From Simkania sp. (GTDB taxonomy: Bacteria > Chlamydiota > Chlamydiia > Chlamydiales > Simkaniaceae), in the NCBI GenBank assembly GCA_028279205.1, contig JANQSR010000005.1:1-10849 (forward strand): DNA of 10,849 nt, in the 5' to 3' direction. The position numbers and the translations under genes were made by a program. Positions 1 through 5,917 of this stretch are shown in pieces (position 1 is the first letter of the stretch; each line of letters starts with the position of its first letter). The notes under the pieces were generated by a model. The model did not search any database and was not told the DNA's origin. It was given only the letters and a program-made list of their open reading frames with translations.

Positions 1-2
1 TT

Positions 3-500
3 ATTGAGGAGGTTGGGGATCTCCTTTTCGGTATGGTTTTTATGGCCAAATTGGGGGAGGTTGATGGGCGTTTCACATTAAATGAAGTGATCGAAGCAGC
101 TCGTGAAAAGATGGTTCGTCGTCATCCCCATGTTTTCGAAGATCTTTCCATTAAGGATGTTGATGAGTTGGCTATTCATTGGGAGCGAATGAAAAAAATT
201 GAAAAGCCCCAGCGCAAACATGAGCTTGAAGGAATCCCAAAAACCCTTGGAGCTTTGTCCCGTGCCCAGAAAGTGATTGAAAAAATGATGCGAAAGTCGA
301 TACCTCTCTTTGAAAAGGGCAAGAGTGTTGAAAAAGAGGAATCCATCGGAGATCAGTTCCTTGAACTCGTTGCAAAATCTTGCAGGGAAAATGTAGATGC
401 AGAGGGTGCTGTTCGAAGGGCTTTAAAAAAATTAGAGCGCGCTTTTGTCGACTCTGAAAAGGGGCAAGTCGATCGCGTAAGAGGCAAACAAACGACATGA
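3..500 (+). CDS. mazG: MazG-type nucleoside triphosphate pyrophosphohydrolase, 5'-truncated by window edge
   Basis: MazG enzymes hydrolyse NTPs and dNTPs to the monophosphate and pyrophosphate, clearing unwanted nucleotides in the cytoplasm. The frame is already open at base 3, so the gene starts outside the window and the ATG at 33 is internal. The visible part begins with IEEVGDLLFG, the second half of the EExxD-type metal site of the first MazG domain. It continues through VRRHPHVF, a hallmark of that domain, and a WERMKK segment. The second domain is short: the linker motif GIPKTLGALSRAQK is present and EESIGD (bases 336-353) keeps one acidic helix. The preceding helix that carries the partner glutamates in E. 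coli MazG seems to be missing, so this domain is probably inactive. A NUDIX gene follows 53 nt downstream in the same direction. Family is fairly sure; exact substrate unknown. Confidence 0.88.
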   Translation: MEEVGDLLFGMVFMAKLGEVDGRFTLNEVIEAAREKMVRRHPHVFEDLSIKDVDELAIHWERMKKIEKPQRKHELEGIPKTLGALSRAQKVIEKMMRKSIPLFEKGKSVEKEESIGDQFLELVAKSCRENVDAEGAVRRALKKLERAFVDSEKGQVDRVRGKQTT

Positions 501-553
501 TCACTAGGAGCATCACCCAAGTTTAAAACCCAGGATTAAAAAATAAGGGTCTA

Positions 554-1036
554 ATGAAAACCGAAAAGCATTTTACAGCCTCCGTCTACATTTTAAAGGA
601 AGAGAGCGTCCTACTTCTCATGCACCCTAAATTTAAAAAATGGCTCCCCCCTGGAGGGCACATTGAGCCGAATGAGACCCCTATTGAAGCCGCCAGACGT
701 GAAATAATGGAAGAGACTGGTTTAGAAATTGAGTTTTTTTCTGACGAGCATCTCCAGATTAACAGACCCAACGCACAAAGTTTCTACCGTCCTTTTTTGT
801 GCTTGCTTGAAGAGGTCCCCCCTTTCAAGGATCAACCTGCCCATCAACATATCGACCTGATTTACTTGGCAGTTCCCCTCTCTTTAGAAAGTCCCCTCGT
901 ATCCCCTTTCCCCATACGTTGGTTCACCTTTGATGAGGTCGAAAAGCTCGAAGGGGATGTGGCTATTTTTGAAGAAACCAAACAGGTCATTGCTTCGATT
1001 AGAAGCACTACAAAGAAAGGGCAATGCCGAAAGTAA
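554..1036 (+). CDS. NUDIX hydrolase
   Basis: This 160-aa protein belongs to the NUDIX family, which hydrolyses nucleoside diphosphates linked to another group, such as oxidised dNTPs, nucleotide sugars or dinucleotides. The NUDIX box is complete at residues 35-57: G35, E41, R49-E50, E53-E54 and G56 fit GX5EX7REUXEEXGU with no deviation, so it should bind Mg2+ and be active. The preceding WLPPGGHIE is typical of MutT/YjhB-like members. An AAGGG-like ribosome site lies just before ATG 554. The gene sits between mazG and the P-loop gene on the same strand, and its last 13 nt overlap the next gene's start, which indicates co-transcription. Next to mazG, a nucleotide-cleaning role is reasonable, but sequence alone does not give the substrate. 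Confidence 0.9.
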   Translation: MKTEKHFTASVYILKEESVLLLMHPKFKKWLPPGGHIEPNETPIEAARREIMEETGLEIEFFSDEHLQINRPNAQSFYRPFLCLLEEVPPFKDQPAHQHIDLIYLAVPLSLESPLVSPFPIRWFTFDEVEKLEGDVAIFEETKQVIASIRSTTKKGQCRK

Positions 1037-2142
1037 AAGGGTGCTTCGTCGCAGCAACAGGTCAACACGTGGGAAAAACAACCACGTGCTTAGGGCTCAT
1101 CTCGGGACTTCTCAAAAAACGGAAACAGTTGGCCTTTATGAAGCCGGTTGGTCAAAAACATGTTGAGATCGAAAAAGGGGTTTTTGTCGACAAGGATGTG
1201 CTCTTATTCAGAGATTACTTTGGATTCAAAGAGGAACTTTCCTGCATGAGTCCTGTTCTATTTCCACAGAGATTTACCCGTGATTACCTCGATGGCAAAG
1301 TCAGAGAAAAAACCCTCAAGAAGAGCATCAAGACGGCTTATGAGACACTTGGCGTTCAAGATAAAACCATCATTGTTGAAGGGACTGGCCACGTCGGAGT
1401 CGGTTCGATTGTCAACTTGAGCAACGCTAGCATCGCTTCACTACTCAATATACCACTTATCATGATCACATCAGGAGGGCTTGGCTCCTCCTTCGACTCC
1501 TTTTCTATTAACAAAGCGCTATGTGATGCAAACAACGTGCCGATCGCAGGGGTTATCCTAAACCGCGTTTTGAGCGAAAAAAGAGAGATGGTTCTTCACT
1601 ACATGGAAAAAGCCTTAAGCCGGTGGAAAATTCCCCTTCTAGGATGCATCCCTTTTGATCCTTTTTTGAGTAAACCTTCCATGAAAGATTTTGAAACACT
1701 CTTCGAAACAACCCTCCTTTCTGGTGAGAAACGGCTGCTTCGTTATTTTCGTCATACAAGGCTCGTTGCCACATCTCTTGAAACATTTCGCACACTGATG
1801 TCACCAAGTCAACTCGTCATCACACCCGCTAATAGAGAAGAGATCATCTTGGCTATTTTAACCAAACACTGGGATGTGAAAATGGCAAACCCCAATGACG
1901 ATTTGGAAGCGGGGCTCATTTTAACTGGCGAAAAGGCTCCCCGCCCTTCGATCATTGAAGCCTTGAGAAAAGCACACATTCCCATGCTTTACGTTCCTCT
2001 AAGCAATTACAAGGTGATGGAAATGATCACCTCATTTACCGTGAAAATTCGGGAAGAAGACAAAGAAAAAATTCGAGAGGCTGTCACTCTCGTGGAAGAT
2101 CACATCGATTTCGATATATTTGCAGAGGCAACGGGTCTATAA
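1024..2142 (+). CDS. BioD-like P-loop protein with C-terminal DRTGG domain
   Basis: A 372-aa cytoplasmic protein with two parts. Residues 1-210 form a dethiobiotin-synthetase-like P-loop domain: the Walker A motif is ATGQHVGKTT (G13, G17-K18-T19), and IIVEGTGHVG near 116-125 matches the VEG segment of BioD/CobQ-type ATPases. Residues about 213-335 resemble the DRTGG domain, with LVITPANREEI followed by AGLILTGEKAP. This architecture is the N-terminal half of long bacterial phosphotransacetylases (Pta), but the acetyl-phosphate transferase domain is absent, so it should not be called Pta or BioD. In stand-alone form the function is unknown; a nucleotide-dependent regulatory role is a guess. 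The start ATG lies 13 nt inside the NUDIX gene in another frame, suggesting translational coupling. No convincing terminator follows. Confidence 0.82.
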   Translation: MPKVKGCFVAATGQHVGKTTTCLGLISGLLKKRKQLAFMKPVGQKHVEIEKGVFVDKDVLLFRDYFGFKEELSCMSPVLFPQRFTRDYLDGKVREKTLKKSIKTAYETLGVQDKTIIVEGTGHVGVGSIVNLSNASIASLLNIPLIMITSGGLGSSFDSFSINKALCDANNVPIAGVILNRVLSEKREMVLHYMEKALSRWKIPLLGCIPFDPFLSKPSMKDFETLFETTLLSGEKRLLRYFRHTRLVATSLETFRTLMSPSQLVITPANREEIILAILTKHWDVKMANPNDDLEAGLILTGEKAPRPSIIEALRKAHIPMLYVPLSNYKVMEMITSFTVKIREEDKEKIREAVTLVEDHIDFDIFAEATGL

Positions 2143-2190
2143 CTCCATATATAGATTAAACCACTAGAAACGAATAAGATATGCTATTTT

Positions 2191-2217
2191 TCAGCAATCT
2201 TTTACTTTGAGTGCTAA
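2191..2217 (+). promoter_or_regulatory. CIRCE-like inverted repeat (possible HrcA operator)
   Basis: TCAGCAATC (2191-2199), a 9-nt spacer and GAGTGCTAA (2209-2217) match the CIRCE consensus TTAGCACTC-N9-GAGTGCTAA. The right arm is exact, the left arm matches at 7 of 9 positions, and the spacer has the canonical length. CIRCE is bound by the heat-shock repressor HrcA, which Chlamydiae carry. The site ends 5 nt before the -35 box of the promoter that reads into the SWIM gene, about -68 to -42 from the expected start site. That is further upstream than a classical repressor position, so its function is inferred, not shown. Confidence 0.55.
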
Positions 2218-2222
2218 CAGTC

Positions 2223-2252
2223 TTGACTTTGAACCTTCTTTATAGATATAAT
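2223..2252 (+). promoter_or_regulatory. Predicted sigma-70-type (chlamydial sigma-66) promoter for the SWIM gene
   Basis: TTGACT (2223-2228) and a perfect TATAAT (2247-2252) are separated by 18 nt. Transcription should start near 2259, leaving a leader of about 32 nt with a GAGG Shine-Dalgarno at 2282-2285 before ATG 2291. This is the best promoter match in the window and it sits next to the CIRCE-like element. Confidence 0.7.
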
Positions 2253-2290
2253 TAAAGTATCGTGATCAAAACCGATTCGCTGAGGTAGAG

Positions 2291-3019
2291 ATGAAAAAGA
2301 TCAATCACAAGATTTTAAGCCTTCCCCCTTATATATCAACTTCATGGAAAAATATTAATGCATTGCACATGAGCAAGTCAGAGGGAAGCCCTTCTCTGAC
2401 CATCCTCTTGCACAACGGGTCGGAGATCAAGATTCCCAATTTAGAACCCGCGCTTATCGAACAAATTTTTGCAGCTCACTCCGCCTTCCTAGAGCGAGAA
2501 GATCAGAAAAAATCGGGCTCTGAAGGAGCGCACAAGCAGGGCGACACTCCCCTCTCTTTCGGCTTCCCTTTTCCGATCGACAAAGAAGGAAGGGGTCTCG
2601 ATCATTTTGGATCTATGGTTCAACACAACCCCGACCACTCGAATTCTCCCGATCTTCCCCTAGAAGCTATTCATAAAATAACCTCTATGTCAAAGGCTAT
2701 CGGAATCGATCTCGAAAAGATGAACATTCCAAAAGCAGAACCCCACTGCAACTGCACCTACTGCCAAATTGCGCGTGCCATTTACTCTGAAAACACCTCG
2801 GTTGACCAGGAGGTTGACCAGGAGGCAGAAGAAGAACAGGTCTCCGATGCAGACCTGAAATTTCGGGATTGGGACATCAAGCAGAAGAGTGAAAAACTCT
2901 ACGAAGTGACCAACCCCATCGACAAGAGTGAGAATTATCGGGTCTTTCTCGGCGACCCCGTTGGTTGTACTTGCGGTAAAAAAGATTGCGAACACATCCG
3001 AACCGTTTTGAGCAGCTAA
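2291..3019 (+). CDS. SWIM-type zinc-finger protein of unknown function
   Basis: A 242-aa soluble protein with no signal peptide or membrane segment. The C-terminus carries CTCGKKDCEH: C226-x-C228-x4-C233-x-H235 fits the CxC...CxH pattern of SWIM zinc fingers, which bind DNA or proteins. A second cysteine cluster, HCNCTYC (H152, C153, C155, C158), probably binds another metal ion. The N-terminal 60 residues look like a small folded domain (LTILLHNGSEIKIP), followed by a low-complexity linker at about 70-125. Residues 171-178 are a VDQE doublet from a 12-bp tandem duplication. It is not a SWI2/SNF2 helicase and has no recognisable catalytic domain. It has its own predicted promoter with a CIRCE-like site, so it may be regulated separately from its neighbours. 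The SWIM call is likely; the biological role is unknown. Confidence 0.7.
   Translation: MKKINHKILSLPPYISTSWKNINALHMSKSEGSPSLTILLHNGSEIKIPNLEPALIEQIFAAHSAFLEREDQKKSGSEGAHKQGDTPLSFGFPFPIDKEGRGLDHFGSMVQHNPDHSNSPDLPLEAIHKITSMSKAIGIDLEKMNIPKAEPHCNCTYCQIARAIYSENTSVDQEVDQEAEEEQVSDADLKFRDWDIKQKSEKLYEVTNPIDKSENYRVFLGDPVGCTCGKKDCEHIRTVLSS
2801..2824 (+). repeat. 12-bp exact tandem duplication inside the SWIM gene
   Basis: The unit GTTGACCAGGAG occurs twice back to back (2801-2812 and 2813-2824) and encodes VDQE-VDQE in the acidic linker between the two cysteine clusters. The duplication keeps the frame and is likely to vary in copy number between strains. Confidence 0.9.
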
Positions 3020-3105
3020 GCTCTCTGAAATTTTTTCCCTTTTTTTTTAAACGGCTTCTTCCTAGAATGTAGACTTGAGTTCTTTACTAGGAGAGTTGTC
3101 TGGTT

Positions 3106-4269
3106 ATGCGCAGTTTTTTTTCGATTTCTTTCCTCTTGCTATCATTCGCATCGTTCTCGGCTTTGCAAGCTGAGCCATCTGAGGTGCAGTCAATCCCCGC
3201 CGTTTCGGAAGGGGTTTTTAAGACTTTTACTGGAAAAGTGATTGGAAACAACGTAAGGATGAGAGCAGCTCCCGATCTTGAGAGTCATATTGTTCTGGAG
3301 CTTTCAAGGGATGATTATGTCATTGTAACCGCGGAGAAAGGGGATTTCTACTCAGTAAAACCCCCCTCAGAAGTCAAAGCTTTTATCTTTCGGGGTTTTG
3401 TCATTGATGAGGTTGTCGAAGGTGACCGCGTCAACGTACGCTTAGCGCCCCATCGAGACGCCCCTATCATTGCTCACCACAACGCGGGAGCAAAGGTAAC
3501 TGGAACAATTTGTGAGGAGAATAACAAGTGGCTTGAGATTCAAATGCCCCCTGAAGCCCGGTTTTTTATCTCAAAAGAGTTCATTGAATATGCGGGCAAA
3601 CCAGACATTAAAGCGATTCATGACAAACGTAAAGGGGTCGTCAAGCAGCTTTTCGAATCTGCCCGAACTTTGACGCAGACAGAGATGCTAAAGCCGTTCG
3701 ACGAGATAGACAAACAACGGGTTGTCCACAACTACCAAACCATCATTGATGACTATGCCGAATTTAGTACTTATGTTGATAAGGCCGCCAAGGCTCTGGC
3801 TAAATTTCAGGAAGACTATTTACACCGCAAAGTGGCTCATCTCGAACTCAAAACTTCAAAATCCCCGTCTCATAAACATGCAGGGACAAATGTTTGTGAA
3901 ACCGCACACTTGCCCCCTCAAGAAAACTTCGTTTCACCAACAGACAGGATGAAGATTTGGGAGCCCATTGAAGAAGCACTCTACCTCTCTTGGTCGGCAA
4001 TGCATCATGCCAAAACGATTCAAGACTTTTATCAAGATCAAAAGATGAAGGGGCAGGTCGTTTCAGGAATTTTAGAAAGCTACAAAGAGCCCATCAAATC
4101 GAAACCAGGCGATTACATCCTAAAAGAGAGAGATGTGCCTTTCGCCTACGTTTACAGCACACACATTGATCTTGAGGAGTTAGTAGGAAAGAGGGTCACG
4201 CTGACCGTATCGCCAAGAGAGAACAACAACTTTGCCTTTCCCGCTTTCTACGTTCTCGACGTTAAGTGA
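3106..4269 (+). CDS. Secreted/periplasmic protein with two bacterial SH3 domains
   Basis: A 387-aa exported protein. Residues 1-22 form a Sec signal peptide: R2, then the hydrophobic core SFLLLSFASF, with likely cleavage after ALQA. Two SH3b-like domains follow: about 42-102, with NNVRMRAAPD and FRGFVID, and about 105-163, with DRVNVRLAPHRDAP and ARFFISKEFIEYAG. Such domains often bind peptidoglycan or peptides. Residues 165-250 are charged and mostly helical. The C-terminal part (about 285-387, ending AFPAFYVLDVK) looks beta-rich and OB-like. No cell-wall hydrolase domain is visible, so a scaffold or envelope-binding role is inferred. An AGGAGA ribosome site (3089-3094) stands 11 nt before the ATG. 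The gene converges with pssA. Similar double-SH3 exported proteins occur in Chlamydiae as conserved hypotheticals, as far as I recall. Confidence 0.8.
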   Translation: MRSFFSISFLLLSFASFSALQAEPSEVQSIPAVSEGVFKTFTGKVIGNNVRMRAAPDLESHIVLELSRDDYVIVTAEKGDFYSVKPPSEVKAFIFRGFVIDEVVEGDRVNVRLAPHRDAPIIAHHNAGAKVTGTICEENNKWLEIQMPPEARFFISKEFIEYAGKPDIKAIHDKRKGVVKQLFESARTLTQTEMLKPFDEIDKQRVVHNYQTIIDDYAEFSTYVDKAAKALAKFQEDYLHRKVAHLELKTSKSPSHKHAGTNVCETAHLPPQENFVSPTDRMKIWEPIEEALYLSWSAMHHAKTIQDFYQDQKMKGQVVSGILESYKEPIKSKPGDYILKERDVPFAYVYSTHIDLEELVGKRVTLTVSPRENNNFAFPAFYVLDVK

Positions 4270-4596
4270 TTTTCAACAGGAACTTTTCAACGCAATTTTA
4301 AAAGCAAATCCTTTTAATGCTACACTACCTTACTATTCGACATAGAACATCTTGAAATTATTCTTCATGCGCCTAAACCCTATTTCCGAACTCCAACTCA
4401 GTTTTGTATACCCAAAAAAATTGGAAATTTCACTTTACAGCAAAGCCAATAGGGTGGATTACAGCTGAGGAAAGCCTCAACACCTTTGTTTGAACCCTAC
4501 TGCAAAGTGAAATTTCCAATTTTTTGGGTATATATAAGAGCTCATATTTGGTTATCTTACTAACCCTCTTAAAGCACTTCTTAGGGTAGCTAGAAT
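4270..4596. other. Gene-free interval between convergent genes
   Basis: This 327-bp AT-rich stretch separates the ends of the SH3 gene and pssA. Its only striking content is the 126-bp palindrome at 4407-4532. A 7-bp TTAAAAG/CTTTTAA hairpin near 4305-4325 and a weak TACCCT/AGGGTA pairing at 4561-4588 are also present, but neither has a T-tract after it, so I do not call them terminators. I see no RNA gene and no convincing ORF. Confidence 0.7.
4407..4532. repeat. 126-bp imperfect palindrome with about 30-bp inverted arms (MITE-like or long hairpin)
   Basis: The left arm at 4407-4436 (starts TATACCCAAAAAAATTGG, ends CACTTT) is the reverse complement of the right arm at 4504-4532 apart from one base in the A7/T6 run. 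Pairing continues inwards with CAG/CTG (4438-4440 with 4500-4502), TAGGGT/ACCCTA (4450-4455 with 4494-4499), and a central hairpin TGAGG-AAAG-CCTCA (4466-4479). The ends are flanked by TA dinucleotides (TA|TACCC ... GGGTA|TA), as expected for an element inserted by an IS630/Tc1-type transposase. It has no ORF. Alternatives are a structured RNA or a bidirectional transcription stop; the lack of a U-tract after the stem argues against a plain intrinsic terminator. Confidence 0.8.
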
Positions 4597-5436
4597 TTAA
4601 TCTTTCTCTTCATCTTCAGGTTCAAAGTCGACAAGAGTTTTCGATTTCTTCCCTGCAATTAGACGAATTAACGTAAGCACACATCCAGTCAAAATATACC
4701 CAAATGAACCTATAATCAAGACAACAGGAAGGTAATAGGAGATACCGTATAAAATAAAGATAGCTAAAAGAACAGTCAAGAGAATCAAATGAAAGGAGGG
4801 CACTCGTACGCGGAGTGCTTTAATGCTTGGAAATTTCCACTTACAGACCATCAAATAGCCGATCACGATCATGATCAAGGTCAAAATAATTACCTTATTT
4901 AGGTACGGAATCCCTTGAAAGTAGGTTTTAAAAAAGAGTGAGTTAATAAAAAGGTTTACAGAGACAACGCCCGCAGCCGCCACGGGGATCGGCAGCCCTG
5001 TAAAATTTCTCTTGTAAGCTAGCATGGCAATTTTATCTTTTTTGACCTCTTGAGCCCGCACATTGAAACGGACAAGGCGCAAAACACCACAGATGGTGTA
5101 AAGCATCGCTCCGATCAATGCAAAAAGGGAGAGGGGCGATTTCTGTTCTAAGTTCAGACTTTTTAGAAAGAGAACGGAGGGTGCAACGCCAAAGGAGATC
5201 GTATCGGCAAGAGAATCAAACATGACGCCAAACTCACTCTCGGCTCGAATAATCCGTGCAATCGCCCCATCTAAAAGATCCGCAAAGGCAGCGAGCAAAA
5301 TCAAAAGTGCAGAAGAGTAGAGCAGCTCATAAATGCCCGCATTCGGAGTGTAAAGATTTACTTTAAATACGACAAAAAGGCCGCAAGAAAGGCCGAACGC
5401 AGTGATCATGTTCGGAATGAGGTAAATCCGTCTCAT
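4597..5436 (-). CDS. pssA: CDP-diacylglycerol--serine O-phosphatidyltransferase
   Basis: This 279-aa integral membrane enzyme makes phosphatidylserine from CDP-diacylglycerol and L-serine, the precursor of phosphatidylethanolamine. The CDP-alcohol phosphatidyltransferase signature DGx2ARx8Gx3Dx3D is complete: D56-G57, A60-R61, G70, D74 and D78, all needed for metal and substrate binding. SFGVAPS at 81-87 is typical of PssA rather than PgsA. Hydrophobic segments at about 10-28, 37-55, 105-118, 150-170, 180-200, 213-232 and 238-260 suggest a multi-pass protein; the C-terminus is acidic. The start ATG overlaps the stop of a small upstream ORF as ATGA and has no obvious Shine-Dalgarno of its own, so translational coupling is likely. 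It diverges from nrdAB, as I recall it does in C. trachomatis. The family call is strong. Confidence 0.92.
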   Translation of the reverse strand: MRRIYLIPNMITAFGLSCGLFVVFKVNLYTPNAGIYELLYSSALLILLAAFADLLDGAIARIIRAESEFGVMFDSLADTISFGVAPSVLFLKSLNLEQKSPLSLFALIGAMLYTICGVLRLVRFNVRAQEVKKDKIAMLAYKRNFTGLPIPVAAAGVVSVNLFINSLFFKTYFQGIPYLNKVIILTLIMIVIGYLMVCKWKFPSIKALRVRVPSFHLILLTVLLAIFILYGISYYLPVVLIIGSFGYILTGCVLTLIRLIAGKKSKTLVDFEPEDEEKD

Positions 5437-5681
5437 ATTAATCCAACATCGTTACCAAAAGGGGTCACTTTAACATAAAAGCGATTATGTTTGCAGTAAA
5501 CAGGATTTTTGATGGAAGAGGATTTTTTGATTTCTTCTTTCCCTTCTAGATAAAGAGCGTTTGATGTAGAATATACATTTTTTTGAGTTCTGAAACCCTC
5601 GCCTATAAAGGTCATTTTTGGTTTAATCCAGGTTGCAAAGAGAGTGTGCAATCGGCATTCTGATTCTTGTGATTTTACCAT
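5433..5681 (-). CDS. Small ORF translationally coupled to pssA, unknown function
   Basis: An 82-codon minus-strand frame ending ...VTPFGNDVGLI, whose TGA overlaps the pssA ATG as ATGA. I do not recognise the protein. It has no signal peptide, membrane helix or known motif; it is basic and mixed in composition. The coupled junction, together with the missing Shine-Dalgarno in front of pssA, is the main reason to think it is translated. A GGGAGAG stretch just before ATG 5681 could serve as ribosome site. A second ATG at 5615 is possible, and the frame stays open upstream to about 5792 without another ATG. It could equally be a chance frame in the pssA/nrdA intergenic region, or the decayed end of a lost gene. 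Confidence 0.4.
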   Translation of the reverse strand: MVKSQESECRLHTLFATWIKPKMTFIGEGFRTQKNVYSTSNALYLEGKEEIKKSSSIKNPVYCKHNRFYVKVTPFGNDVGLI

Positions 5682-5917
5682 TGCTCTCCCGCTTTCTTTG
5701 TGCGAAGATGGGGAATGTAAAGGGAGAGAGGAAGCGACTGAACAAGCCCTACGTGGAAGGAAATCTTGGAAGGAGAAAGAGTTTGACTTTGATCATCAAG
5801 CAGCCTATCTTTTTCCTTCATGAACTCAGGATCACAGGAGTTTAAATTCACTTCCGATTAAGATCCACAACACATTTTTTAACCAAACCCATCAACTAAC
5901 AACCTAGTGAGAATCTC
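5682..5917. other. Divergent intergenic region upstream of nrdA
   Basis: The 236 bp between the small ORF and nrdA hold no convincing gene. A 70-codon plus-strand frame at 5633-5845 overlaps the minus-strand ORF and looks accidental. The stretch contains a candidate nrdA promoter (5783-5811). I looked for the NrdR operator, a pair of about 16-bp boxes resembling acaCwAtATaTwGtgt that control nrd genes in many bacteria, and found none that matches. In-frame TAA at 5897-5899 fixes the nrdA start at ATG 5918. Confidence 0.5.
5783..5811 (+). promoter_or_regulatory. Possible nrdA promoter
   Basis: TTGACT (5783-5788) and TATCTT (5806-5811) are 17 nt apart. The -35 box is good and the -10 matches only 4 of 6 positions. 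The leader to ATG 5918 would be about 100 nt. It is the best candidate in the divergent region but not a strong one. Confidence 0.35.

Noticed and set aside
2183..2206. TGCT/AGCA stem followed by TTTT as a terminator for the P-loop gene
   Set aside because: A 4-bp AT-flanked stem is not convincing, and the same bases form the left arm of the CIRCE-like repeat.
3010..3048. Possible intrinsic terminator after the SWIM gene: GAGC-6 nt-GCTC followed by T-tracts
   Set aside because: The stem is only 4 bp and overlaps the coding end, and the T-tract starts 7 nt after it. Too weak to call.
3063..3068. TAGAAT as a -10 box for the SH3 gene
   Set aside because: The region 17 nt upstream is only a run of T with no -35 similarity.
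5564..5578. ATGTA-GAATA-TACAT inverted repeat upstream of nrdA, considered as an NrdR box
   Set aside because: Only 5-bp arms, no match to the ACAC...GTGT ends of NrdR boxes, no second copy, and more than 330 bp from nrdA.
5633..5845. 70-codon plus-strand ORF before nrdA
   Set aside because: It overlaps the minus-strand small ORF, has no ribosome site, and resembles no protein family I know.
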